NCBI GenBank assembly: GCA_030039575.1 | Contig: JASHVH010000046.1 | Coordinates: forward strand, 1-5,189 | Length of the DNA stretch: 5,189 nt | Direction: 5' to 3' | From: Acidimicrobiales bacterium | Lineage (GTDB): Bacteria > Actinomycetota > Acidimicrobiia > Acidimicrobiales > Palsa-688 | Part shown: positions 1 through 5,157 of the stretch, in pieces | How the letters are laid out: every line of letters begins with the position of its first letter | Numbering within the stretch: the first letter of the stretch is position 1 | The notes under the pieces: generated by a model | Database searches by the model: none | What the model saw: the letters and a program-made list of their open reading frames with translations, nothing else | What the model was told of the DNA's origin: nothing | Position numbers and translations under genes: made by a program

Positions 1-209
1 ACCGCTATGTACCGGGCGCCGAGGCTTGAACGGAGCACCGACCCCTCTTGCTGGCCAAGGATCCTGTCGTGGGGCACCGTGCCGGCGTGGGTGTGGAACT
101 CGCCGCCCTGTTCGAGCAGGACCAGGTAACGGCGGCCTTTGGAGTCAAAGAGCAGCGCTCTCTCGCCGGGCTCGAAGGGCCGGTGGCCTGAGCTCGAGAT
201 GCCGCTCAC
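1..209 (-). CDS. trmI: tRNA (adenine-58-N1)-methyltransferase TrmI, N-terminal part (runs off left edge)
   Basis: This is the first 69 codons of a TrmI-type enzyme, which methylates N1 of A58 in the tRNA T-loop using S-adenosylmethionine. The visible part is the small N-terminal beta-barrel domain: an F-x-P-G-E-R start, a D-S-K-G-R-R-Y strand, the family hallmark E-F-H-T-H-A-G-T-V-P-H-D near residues 37-48, and L-G-Q-Q-E-G-S-V-L-R-S-S near 51-62. The SAM-binding Rossmann domain lies outside the window, so intactness cannot be judged. I chose the GTG at 209-207. The frame has a stop at 236-234 and no ATG in between, and the nearby ATG at 220 runs into a stop after four codons. A GGTGAG-like stretch just upstream may serve as a weak, close ribosome site. 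The gene follows ttuA by 58 bp on the same strand, which fits co-transcription. Family assignment is from recognised motifs; the exact start is less certain. Confidence 0.9.
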   Translation of the reverse strand, partial: MSGISSSGHRPFEPGERALLFDSKGRRYLVLLEQGGEFHTHAGTVPHDRILGQQEGSVLRSSLGARYIA

Positions 210-243
210 CTGCTCACCATTGCACCTATTAACTCATCTACCT

Positions 244-285
244 GGTCACCGGTTCACTGAGAGCTGTTCACCGGTTCAATGAGAG
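244..285. repeat. Two near-identical 20-bp direct repeats at the end of ttuA
   Basis: Positions 244-263 and 266-285 carry the same 20-bp sequence with two mismatches (core TCACCGGTTCA followed by C/A and TGAGAG), spaced with a 22-bp period. The second copy contains the ttuA stop codon (268-270), and the first lies in the ttuA-trmI gap. A shorter match of the core (GGTCACCGGTTC) recurs at 1781-1792 in another intergenic gap. The function is unknown. It could be a short local duplication or a protein-binding site. No T-run follows, so it does not look like an intrinsic terminator. Confidence 0.6.
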
Positions 286-1203
286 GCGGCGGCGCTTTTG
301 CTCTGCCGCCCTGTCCACCAGGCGGCAGAAGGCGCAAAGCTCCGTGGCCGTGGTCGGCGCGCCGCAGCCTGGGCACGGGTGCAACCCCTCACGGCTCTGC
401 TCTCCCACCTCGGCCACGAGCGCCGCCGCCCGGTCAAGGAAACCGCTGTAGAACGCGGCCTTGGTACCGGGCGACCGCTCTTCGATGGCGTTCAGGGCGT
501 CCTTGTAACCAAGGTGACGGTTGCCAGTGGCCATCGGGCACTCTTCGACCTGGTACTCGATCCCCTGGAGCACGCAATAAGCCGCCGTTTCGCGCTCTCC
601 CAGGCGGACCAGAGGTTTCACCTTCCGGGGGAAGCCGTCCCCGGCGGGGAGCACGGGGCGTTGCCGGGCCATGTAGGCGAGGTCCCAGCGCAGCACGTTG
701 CCGAGCAGGACGGCGGCCTCGTCGTCCAGGTTGTGGCCGGTGGCCAGGACGTCATAGCTGCCTTCCAGCGCGGCGCGGTCGAAGATGTGCCTCTTCGAGA
801 GGCCGCAGGCCGAGCACGGCACCCGGTGGTCGGCCGCCGCGCCGCTACGAACGTCGAAGCCGAAGTCGTCCGGCAGGTCGACCTCCAAGAGTTTGGCGCC
901 GTGCTCGGCGGAGAAGCCCCGGGCGAACTCGGCCGAGGGGTCGCTATAACCCTGGATCCCGAGGCCGATGTAAACCCCGTCGACTTCGTAGCCGAGCTGC
1001 AGCAGCAGATCCCACAACGCCAGCGAGTCTTTCCCGCCGGAGACGGCCACGAGCACGCGTTCGCCGGGACCGATCATGCCGTGGTCCTTGATGGCGCGTT
1101 CGACCTGGTTACGGCAATGGGCCAGGAAACAGCCCTGACAGAACCCGGCGTTGTGGCGCCGCACCTCGATGACCGCCGGCTGCCGGCAGACCTTGCACTT
1201 CAT
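268..1203 (-). CDS. ttuA: tRNA-5-methyluridine(54) 2-sulfurtransferase TtuA
   Basis: TtuA is a 311-residue enzyme of the TtcA/Ctu1-like PP-loop thiolase family. It adenylates C2 of U54/T54 in the tRNA T-loop and replaces the oxygen with sulfur delivered by TtuB. All expected elements are visible: an N-terminal zinc site (Cys3, Cys6, Cys22, Cys25), the PP-loop S-G-G-K-D-S at 55-60, C-S-A-C at 130-133 and Cys222 in E-E-C-P, and a C-terminal zinc site (Cys277, Cys280, Cys290, Cys293). The three central cysteines fall at the same numbers I recall for the iron-sulfur ligands of Thermus thermophilus TtuA, and length (about 320) and T-G-H-N-L-D-D-E-A also match. I chose ATG 1203 because the protein then begins M-K-C-K-V-C, as in Thermus. 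An in-frame ATG at 1245 would add 14 residues encoded by tandem repeats. It sits 93 bp after ttuB and 58 bp before trmI, same strand. A TtcA or NcsA homologue is the alternative, but the ttuB neighbour favours TtuA. Confidence 0.93.
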   Translation of the reverse strand: MKCKVCRQPAVIEVRRHNAGFCQGCFLAHCRNQVERAIKDHGMIGPGERVLVAVSGGKDSLALWDLLLQLGYEVDGVYIGLGIQGYSDPSAEFARGFSAEHGAKLLEVDLPDDFGFDVRSGAAADHRVPCSACGLSKRHIFDRAALEGSYDVLATGHNLDDEAAVLLGNVLRWDLAYMARQRPVLPAGDGFPRKVKPLVRLGERETAAYCVLQGIEYQVEECPMATGNRHLGYKDALNAIEERSPGTKAAFYSGFLDRAAALVAEVGEQSREGLHPCPGCGAPTTATELCAFCRLVDRAAEQKRRRLSLNR

Positions 1204-1215
1204 GTGACGGCGCTC

Positions 1216-1285
1216 ATCTGGCCCGTCTGATCTGGCCCGTCTCATCTGGCCCGTCTGATCTGGCCCGTCTCATTTGGCCGGCCTC
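1216..1285. repeat. Five tandem copies of a 14-bp unit between ttuB and ttuA
   Basis: Read on the plus strand, the units are ATCTGGCCCGTCTG (1216-1229), ATCTGGCCCGTCTC (1230-1243), the same pair again (1244-1257, 1258-1271), and a degenerate fifth copy ATTTGGCCGGCCTC (1272-1285). The last base alternates G/C, giving a 28-bp higher-order period repeated exactly. The array fills most of the 93-bp ttuB-ttuA gap, that is, the ttuA leader. On the minus strand several copies contain ATGAGA, and the one at 1245 is in frame with ttuA. Because 14 is not a multiple of 3, copy-number change would alter which upstream start is in frame with ttuA. The exactness of the four inner copies suggests recent slippage or duplication. 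Confidence 0.97.
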
Positions 1286-1296
1286 ATATGCCTCGC

Positions 1297-1512
1297 TCAC
1301 GCTGCGCCCCCTGACACAACTGGGCGGATCTCGACCTCAGCACCGTCGGCGATGGTGGCGTCCCCCGTTACGAGCGTCCCGTCCACGATGACAAGGACGG
1401 CCTCCCGGTTGTAACCAAGCTGGCGCACCAAGGCCAGCGCTCCAACCGGCCCAGGGACTTCGACCTCTCGTTTAGGGTTCCGCAAACAGACCTTTACGCC
1501 CACGCCGACCAT
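1297..1512 (-). CDS. ttuB: Ubiquitin-like sulfur carrier TtuB (MoaD/ThiS fold) ending GGAA
   Basis: This is a 71-residue beta-grasp protein of the MoaD/ThiS family. As TtuB it would be activated at a C-terminal glycine by an E1-like enzyme (TtuC, not in the window), carry sulfur as a thiocarboxylate, and donate it to TtuA. Features seen are a basic first strand ([14 protein letters not shown], residues 6-19), A-L-V-R-Q-L-G-Y-N at 27-35, V-I-V-D-G at 41-45, and a C-terminal E-I-R-P-V-V-S-G-G at 61-69. Two alanines follow the diglycine before the TGA, so the carrier is not exposed at the C-terminus as encoded. I chose ATG 1512; GTG 1503 is an alternative and would still keep the whole first strand. 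The start overlaps the preceding gene by 41 bp. Assignment as TtuB rather than a generic ThiS or MoaD rests on its position directly upstream of ttuA. Confidence 0.85.
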   Translation of the reverse strand: MVGVGVKVCLRNPKREVEVPGPVGALALVRQLGYNREAVLVIVDGTLVTGDATIADGAEVEIRPVVSGGAA

Positions 1513-1723
1513 TGTTGCGCTCAGGCTCGAGGTGGGTGACGACGAGTTGCTCGCCGAGGGGGACCTTCCCCGAGAAGACCACCGTGGGCTTCTTGCGGTA
1601 CACCTTCAGCCCAAGCTGCAGGAGCAGGGCCATCGCGCCCAGGACCAACCAGAGCTGGTCGCCCTCGATAAACCCGCGCTGAAAGCCCCGGCGAACAGCC
1701 CAGGACAGCCAATCCCTCCTCAC
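1472..1723 (-). CDS. Small single-pass membrane protein of unknown function
   Basis: An 83-residue protein I do not recognise by name. It has a basic, amphipathic N-terminus ([16 protein letters not shown], residues 2-17), one hydrophobic segment at about 24-40 ([15 protein letters not shown]), and a cytoplasmic-looking tail with [18 protein letters not shown] (48-65). I recall similar small proteins near holin-like and DUF3618 genes in actinobacteria, but I cannot name a family. The GTG at 1723 is the chosen start, because a purine-rich GGGGGGTGAGG lies immediately upstream and the frame has no ATG there. It follows the 91-residue membrane gene after 75 bp, and its last 41 bp overlap the 5' end of ttuB in another frame. 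The tail past residue 69 (R-N-N-G-R-R-G-R-K) lies in that overlap and is low-complexity and basic. Confidence 0.7.
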   Translation of the reverse strand: MRRDWLSWAVRRGFQRGFIEGDQLWLVLGAMALLLQLGLKVYRKKPTVVFSGKVPLGEQLVVTHLEPERNNGRRGRKGLFAEP

Positions 1724-1798
1724 GTCCTCACCCCCCTTCTATTGCGCCTGGCACCGGGGCCCACCCAGGGCGCCCGGACAGGTCACCGGTTCCAAACC

Positions 1799-2074
1799 TC
1801 ATTCACGGCGGATTTCGACGAGCGTGGACCGCACGCGCCCACTGCGCCGCCCGAGGAAGAAGGCCAGGAACACGAGCAGCAGGACGCCACCCACCGCCAC
1901 ATAGGTGAGCGTTGGCCGGGCCGACTGCACCTGCCCTTCGACCCCGGCCACGAGTTCCTTGGTCTTTGCTCGGATGTCGTCCGGTGTGATCTGCCCGCCG
2001 GGGCCGCTGCCCTGGGGCGCTCGCGCCCCGTTGGTCCGGGGCGATTGCCTACCGGCGGACCTAACCCGCAGCAT
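1799..2074 (-). CDS. DUF3618-like small membrane protein
   Basis: A 91-residue protein with a disordered, Gly/Pro/Arg-rich N-terminus (1-28), a short helix opening I-T-P-D-D-I-R-A-K (29-37) continuing through about residue 52, one transmembrane segment at about 55-75 (L-T-Y-V-A-V-G-G-V-L-L-L-V-F-L-A-F-F-L), and a basic C-terminal tail ending V-E-I-R-R. The P-x-x-I-R-A-x-x-x-E-L helix before a single TM resembles actinobacterial DUF3618 proteins, whose role is unknown. The match is from memory, not a search. The ATG at 2074 is 6 bp after the stop of the holin-like gene. A GGTGAG that overlaps that stop is well placed as ribosome site, which suggests translational coupling of the two. Confidence 0.75.
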   Translation of the reverse strand: MLRVRSAGRQSPRTNGARAPQGSGPGGQITPDDIRAKTKELVAGVEGQVQSARPTLTYVAVGGVLLLVFLAFFLGRRSGRVRSTLVEIRRE

Positions 2075-2080
2075 CGGAGC

Positions 2081-2467
2081 TCACCGCTGGTTCCCCCGGG
2101 TGATCCTCATGACGCAAAAGGCGGCGACCAGAAGGCAGAACAGCGCGGCCCCGATGTACGGCACCCACGACCAGTTGCCCGAAAGGTGGCCGGAAGAACC
2201 GTAAACCGAGCTCGACAGGGCGCGGCCAAGGCCGCCGAACTCGACCTGCAGCGCTCTCAGGAAACCAAGAGCCAGCAGGACAGTGCCGGTGGCCAGCAGC
2301 ACTGCTCCACCTATACCCTTGCCGAGGTTCTTTACCTGCCGCTGGACCGGGCCGACCAACTCCTGCTGGCCATAAGCGATGACGAGGTCGACCAGCTCAG
2401 CAGGAGCGCCCTGAAGGCCCGTGGCTTCCTGCCGGGTGTCAAGACCTCCGGGCTCGCTACCAGGCAT
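2081..2467 (-). CDS. Holin-like (Act_Hol/phage_holin_3_6 type) small membrane protein
   Basis: A 128-residue protein with an N-terminal amphipathic helix (P-A-E-L-V-D-L-V-I-A-Y-G-Q-Q-E-L, residues 22-37), then two transmembrane segments at about 50-73 and 101-122, separated by a Ser/Gly-rich loop, and a short basic C-terminus. This is the layout of chromosomal proteins annotated in actinobacteria as 'phage holin family protein' (putative actinobacterial holin-X). Despite the name these are usually not in prophages, and nothing phage-like is seen here. Their real function is unknown. The ATG at 2467 is directly abutted by AGGAG with no spacer, which is atypical, so the true start or ribosome site is slightly uncertain. 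It follows dacB by 65 bp and is tightly coupled to the downstream DUF3618-like gene. Confidence 0.8.
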   Translation of the reverse strand: MPGSEPGGLDTRQEATGLQGAPAELVDLVIAYGQQELVGPVQRQVKNLGKGIGGAVLLATGTVLLALGFLRALQVEFGGLGRALSSSVYGSSGHLSGNWSWVPYIGAALFCLLVAAFCVMRITRGNQR

Positions 2468-2502
2468 CTCCTAGAAGCTAACCGGTCGCAGCCGGGAACG
2501 CA

Positions 2503-2520
2503 CGCTTTCGGCCGAAGGCG
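2503..2520. repeat. Near-perfect 18-bp palindrome in the dacB-holin gap
   Basis: The sequence CGCTTTCGGCCGAAGGCG has an uninterrupted 10-bp palindrome TTCGGCCGAA at its centre (2507-2516), extended by complementary ends with one mismatch. It lies 12 bp past the dacB stop. It has no loop or T-run, so it is a poor intrinsic terminator. A dimeric regulator site or an RNA-processing hairpin is possible, but chance in GC-rich DNA cannot be excluded. Confidence 0.35.
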
Positions 2521-2532
2521 AGACGGGGGCCC

Positions 2533-4158
2533 TCAGGGCTCGAAACGGGTCAGGGCGGGCATCTGCGGGTACTCCGCTACGTCGAGGGCCACTCGGTCCG
2601 TGAGGCCCGCCGGCGTGTCGTGTGGGTTCGGCAAAGTCGGCGCCAGGTCGTTGAGGACGGTCGCGAACACCACCGGGGCGGCCAACTGCGGGTTGCCTCC
2701 ACCCTGGCCCCGCAGTGGCTCCACCCAACCCGAGAGGGCCTTCACGTAGTTGAGGGTCCCGGTCTTGGCGTAAACGCGGCCCGCGGCGGTGGTCCCGTTC
2801 AGCTCGCTGACCAGGGTCCCCGAGCGGCCGGCTACCGGGAGATCTTTGACGAGCAGCCCGTTCGGGCCGGCCCGTTGCAGAAGGGCGATCAGCAGCGCGC
2901 ACGTCACCCGGTCTGACCGTGACAGCCCGCTCCCGTCGGCGATCACCACCCCTTTTAGGGGTAGATGGTCAGCCGCCAGGTCGGCGCGCACCGCCGCCGT
3001 ACCGGCCGCCGTCGAGCCGGTCCCGCGCTCCTTCAGCCCGAGCTCCTTGGTCATGAGCTCCATGGCCGTGTCGTCGCTGGCCCTCAGCACCACGCCGAGG
3101 ATTTGGCTCAGCGGCGGAGAGACCAGCTTGACCAGGAGCTTCGAACCGGCGGGCGTTTTACCCGAAGTTGGCCCGCCCTGGACCCGGATCCCGGCCGAAT
3201 GAAGGAGATTGGTCAGTATGCCCGCCGCCTGTACCGCCGGCGGCAGGCCGAGGTTGAGACCGCCTCCGGCAGTGGCGAGGCCATCGTCGACGTCCAGTGC
3301 GGACAATGGCCCGACGTCTCCCTCCTCCTCATAACGAGCCGGCCAGCCCGGTACCGTCCGCAGCGAGTCGTACCTGGTGTCGTCGCCCACTACCGACCCC
3401 GTCACCTCTCGTACCCCCGCCGATTTGATCTCCGTGGCCAGTCCGGTGAAGTTCGAGTACGGCTCGGGGCCGGGGGCGGAGGGCGCATCGCTCGGGAGGC
3501 GGAGGACGGGATCTCCGCCGCCGACAAGGTAGAGGTTCCCGTGCACGACCCCCCCTACCGGTTCCTGAGCGACCATGACCGACGTCTGGAACCGGTAGGA
3601 AGGCCCGAGCTTGTCGAGCAGCGCAGTGGCCGTCACCAATTTCATGTTCGAGGCCGGGATGACCGGAAGGTCGGCGTGGTCCTGGTACAGGACCCGGCCG
3701 TCCTGAACGACCTCGGCGCAACTATTGGCCGCCGCGCCCGCGCCAAGGGCTTGTGGGGACATGGCAGACGCCAATGCCGCGTCGAGGCGCCGGCTGGCTG
3801 CCAGGTCCTGCAAAGTTTCGGGCAGGCGCGCGGGCGAAAGCAACGGCGTGGTCAGCAGCCCGTTCGACAGCGGCCCGTTCAACACTGGTCGGGCCGAGTT
3901 ACCTCGGGCCGGCGACGAGGCGGCGGCGGCGGCCGGCCCCCCGACGGGAGAAGCCCACGGCGAGGCCAGGACGATCGGCACGACGAGCCCGGCGACCAAC
4001 CAGGCCGGGGCTCGAGGCTGTAACCGCCATGGCCCGCCCCGCCCTCCACCAGCGGTGCCTCGGCTAGACCGGCTGGACGGGCCAGGCCGGTGGTCTCGTT
4101 CCCCTTTTCCCTGTTGGCTTGATCGGCGGGGCCGGCGTGACCGGCTGGCGTTGCGCAC
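2533..4158 (-). CDS. dacB: D-alanyl-D-alanine carboxypeptidase/endopeptidase (PBP4, peptidase family S13)
   Basis: A secreted penicillin-binding protein that trims or hydrolyses peptidoglycan cross-links outside the membrane. Counting from the GTG at 4158 (541 residues), a hydrophobic signal segment lies at about 53-66, followed by an Ala-rich linker. The catalytic signatures are S-N-M-K (Ser170 to Lys173, the SxxK nucleophile motif), S-D-D (361-363) in L-R-A-S-D-D-T-A-M-E-L-M-T-K-E-L-G, D-G-S-G-L-S-R (408-414), and K-T-G (465-467). The usual second motif of the family is S-x-N, so Asp in the third position is a variation. The start is unclear: the open frame extends to a TTG at 4275, with GTG candidates at 4200 and 4158, none having a clean ribosome site. 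All give an unusually long Arg-rich n-region before the signal segment. An out-of-frame ATG at 4030 fits a normal signal peptide if one base is removed. It is divergent from the desaturase and heads the minus-strand gene run. Confidence 0.88.
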   Translation of the reverse strand: MRNASRSRRPRRSSQQGKGERDHRPGPSSRSSRGTAGGGRGGPWRLQPRAPAWLVAGLVVPIVLASPWASPVGGPAAAAASSPARGNSARPVLNGPLSNGLLTTPLLSPARLPETLQDLAASRRLDAALASAMSPQALGAGAAANSCAEVVQDGRVLYQDHADLPVIPASNMKLVTATALLDKLGPSYRFQTSVMVAQEPVGGVVHGNLYLVGGGDPVLRLPSDAPSAPGPEPYSNFTGLATEIKSAGVREVTGSVVGDDTRYDSLRTVPGWPARYEEEGDVGPLSALDVDDGLATAGGGLNLGLPPAVQAAGILTNLLHSAGIRVQGGPTSGKTPAGSKLLVKLVSPPLSQILGVVLRASDDTAMELMTKELGLKERGTGSTAAGTAAVRADLAADHLPLKGVVIADGSGLSRSDRVTCALLIALLQRAGPNGLLVKDLPVAGRSGTLVSELNGTTAAGRVYAKTGTLNYVKALSGWVEPLRGQGGGNPQLAAPVVFATVLNDLAPTLPNPHDTPAGLTDRVALDVAEYPQMPALTRFEP

Positions 4159-4166
4159 CGGAGAGC

Positions 4167-4194
4167 ACCGTATTCTTTCGGCCCGCGCTGCAAA
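4167..4194 (-). promoter_or_regulatory. Candidate promoter for dacB
   Basis: On the minus strand, TTTGCA (4194-4189) and TACGGT (4172-4167) are separated by 16 bp. They match four of six bases of the -35 consensus and the TAnnnT form of actinobacterial -10 boxes. The expected transcription start falls at or near the GTG at 4158, so the message would be leaderless, which is common in actinobacteria and would explain the missing ribosome site. This is pattern matching only. Confidence 0.28.
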
Positions 4195-4227
4195 AGTCAC
4201 CCTGGGGACCTGCCGAAGGACCGGCCC

Positions 4228-4246
4228 AATTTTCGGGGGCAAAATT
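4228..4246. promoter_or_regulatory. AT-rich inverted repeat in the dacB/desaturase divergent region
   Basis: AATTTT (4228-4233) and AAAATT (4241-4246) form a perfect 6-bp inverted repeat around the 7-bp spacer CGGGGGC. The AT-rich arms stand out in very GC-rich surroundings, about 85-100 bp upstream of the desaturase ATG and 70-90 bp upstream of the dacB GTG. This is the shape of a dimeric regulator operator between divergent genes. The regulator is unknown. If dacB is translated from the TTG at 4275, the repeat would be coding. Confidence 0.35.
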
Positions 4247-4330
4247 TTCCAAGGCGTGGGCCCACTGGGGGCCAAATCCTCTGACGGCTTGCCTCGAGGC
4301 GCTGGGTGTTACGCGCGGGTGCCGTGGGCT

Positions 4331-5125
4331 ATGGTTACCGTCGTGCCCAAAGTCGTGGTCGTCGTCTTGGCGGGCCTGGTGACGTGCCAGCTTGCCCTTC
4401 TTCTAACCACCTTGTACCTACACCGCACCCTCTCCCACCGTGCGGTCACCATGCGGCCCGGTCTGGCTTTTGCCAGCCGCGCCGTCCTCTGGGTCTCTAC
4501 AGGTATCCGTCCTCGGGAGTGGGCTGCGGTCCACCGGCGCCACCACGCCTACACCGACGTGCTCGGCGACCCCCATTCGCCCGTGCTCGAGGGCTACTGG
4601 AAAGTCCAGCTTTACAACATCGGCCTGTACAAGAAGGCGGCCCATGACGCCGAGACTCTGCGCAAGTACAGCCGGGACATAAAGGTGGACAAGTGGGACA
4701 AGGTCCTTTTCGACCACGGCTTTGTGGGGTTGGGCCTTGGTTATTGCATTTTTTGGGCGCTTTTCGGCTGGCGCTGGGCACTGGTGGCCGCCGGCGTCCA
4801 CGTCGTCAGCTACCTGCTCCTCAACGCCGCGATCAATGCCATCGGACACCGCTTCGGGAAGAAGGCATACCCCGGTGTGGCTACCAATAACCAGTGGCTG
4901 GCGTTTCTCACCTGGGGGGAGGGCCTCCATTCGAACCATCACGCGGCGCCCACCGCCGCCAAGTTTTCGTTTACTGCCAGTCAGTTCGACCACGGCTGGC
5001 TGGTGATCAAGTTCTTCAAGAAGCTCGGGTGGCTCCAGGTGCGTCACGAGGCGGTCCACCTCACGGCCGCGGCCCAAGAGGGCCTGGGCCCACTGCAACA
5101 AGAGCGCGAGCCCGAACTGGTCTGA
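4331..5125 (+). CDS. Membrane fatty acid desaturase (delta-9 acyl-CoA/acyl-lipid type)
   Basis: A 264-residue integral membrane di-iron desaturase that inserts a cis double bond into a fatty acyl chain, using O2 and an electron donor. Three histidine boxes are intact: H-R-T-L-S-H (31-36), H-R-R-H-H (68-72) and H-S-N-H-H (200-204). The additional metal ligands N-x3-H of stearoyl-CoA desaturases are seen as N-A-I-G-H (169-173). Hydrophobic segments lie at about 5-29, 42-58, 127-149 and 150-168, and W-x-V-Q-L-Y-N between boxes two and three is typical of the family. The ATG at 4331 is chosen. An in-frame GTG at 4319 would add four residues, and neither has a clear ribosome site, so a leaderless message is possible. 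Frame to the left of this is antisense to dacB. At 264 residues it is compact, with no cytochrome b5 or ferredoxin domain, so electrons must come from separate proteins. Chain position and substrate cannot be read from sequence. Confidence 0.92.
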   Translation: MVTVVPKVVVVVLAGLVTCQLALLLTTLYLHRTLSHRAVTMRPGLAFASRAVLWVSTGIRPREWAAVHRRHHAYTDVLGDPHSPVLEGYWKVQLYNIGLYKKAAHDAETLRKYSRDIKVDKWDKVLFDHGFVGLGLGYCIFWALFGWRWALVAAGVHVVSYLLLNAAINAIGHRFGKKAYPGVATNNQWLAFLTWGEGLHSNHHAAPTAAKFSFTASQFDHGWLVIKFFKKLGWLQVRHEAVHLTAAAQEGLGPLQQEREPELV

Positions 5126-5157
5126 GCGCGCCCACTGAGGCTCGCAGGCGACTTGAA

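Noticed and set aside
298..1230. 310-codon open frame on the plus strand
   Set aside because: It is antisense to ttuA, which has full family motifs. Long antisense frames are expected in very GC-rich coding DNA, and the translation has no recognisable domain.
1216..1285. CRISPR array
   Set aside because: Units are contiguous 14-mers with no unique spacers and no cas genes nearby, so this is a simple tandem repeat.
1724..1798. Intrinsic terminator in the 75-bp gap upstream of the 83-residue gene
   Set aside because: There is a GGGCGCCC palindrome and GC-rich complementarity, but no stable loop followed by a T-run on either strand.
2081..2467. Prophage remnant suggested by the holin-like gene
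   Set aside because: No endolysin, structural, integrase or attachment-site sequence is seen. Holin-like proteins of this type are ordinary chromosomal genes in actinobacteria.
1532..2749. 405-codon open frame on the plus strand
   Set aside because: It spans four minus-strand genes antisense. The product is charged and low-complexity (many Pro, Gln, Arg) with no motif, while the minus-strand products show clear transmembrane and family patterns.
2965..4023. 352-codon open frame on the plus strand
   Set aside because: It is antisense to dacB, whose SxxK and KTG motifs are intact. The translation is Arg/Gly-rich without domain features.
3725..4330. Long N-terminal extension of the desaturase frame
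   Set aside because: The first 202 codons run antisense through dacB and the divergent region. The recognisable desaturase sequence begins at the ATG 4331.
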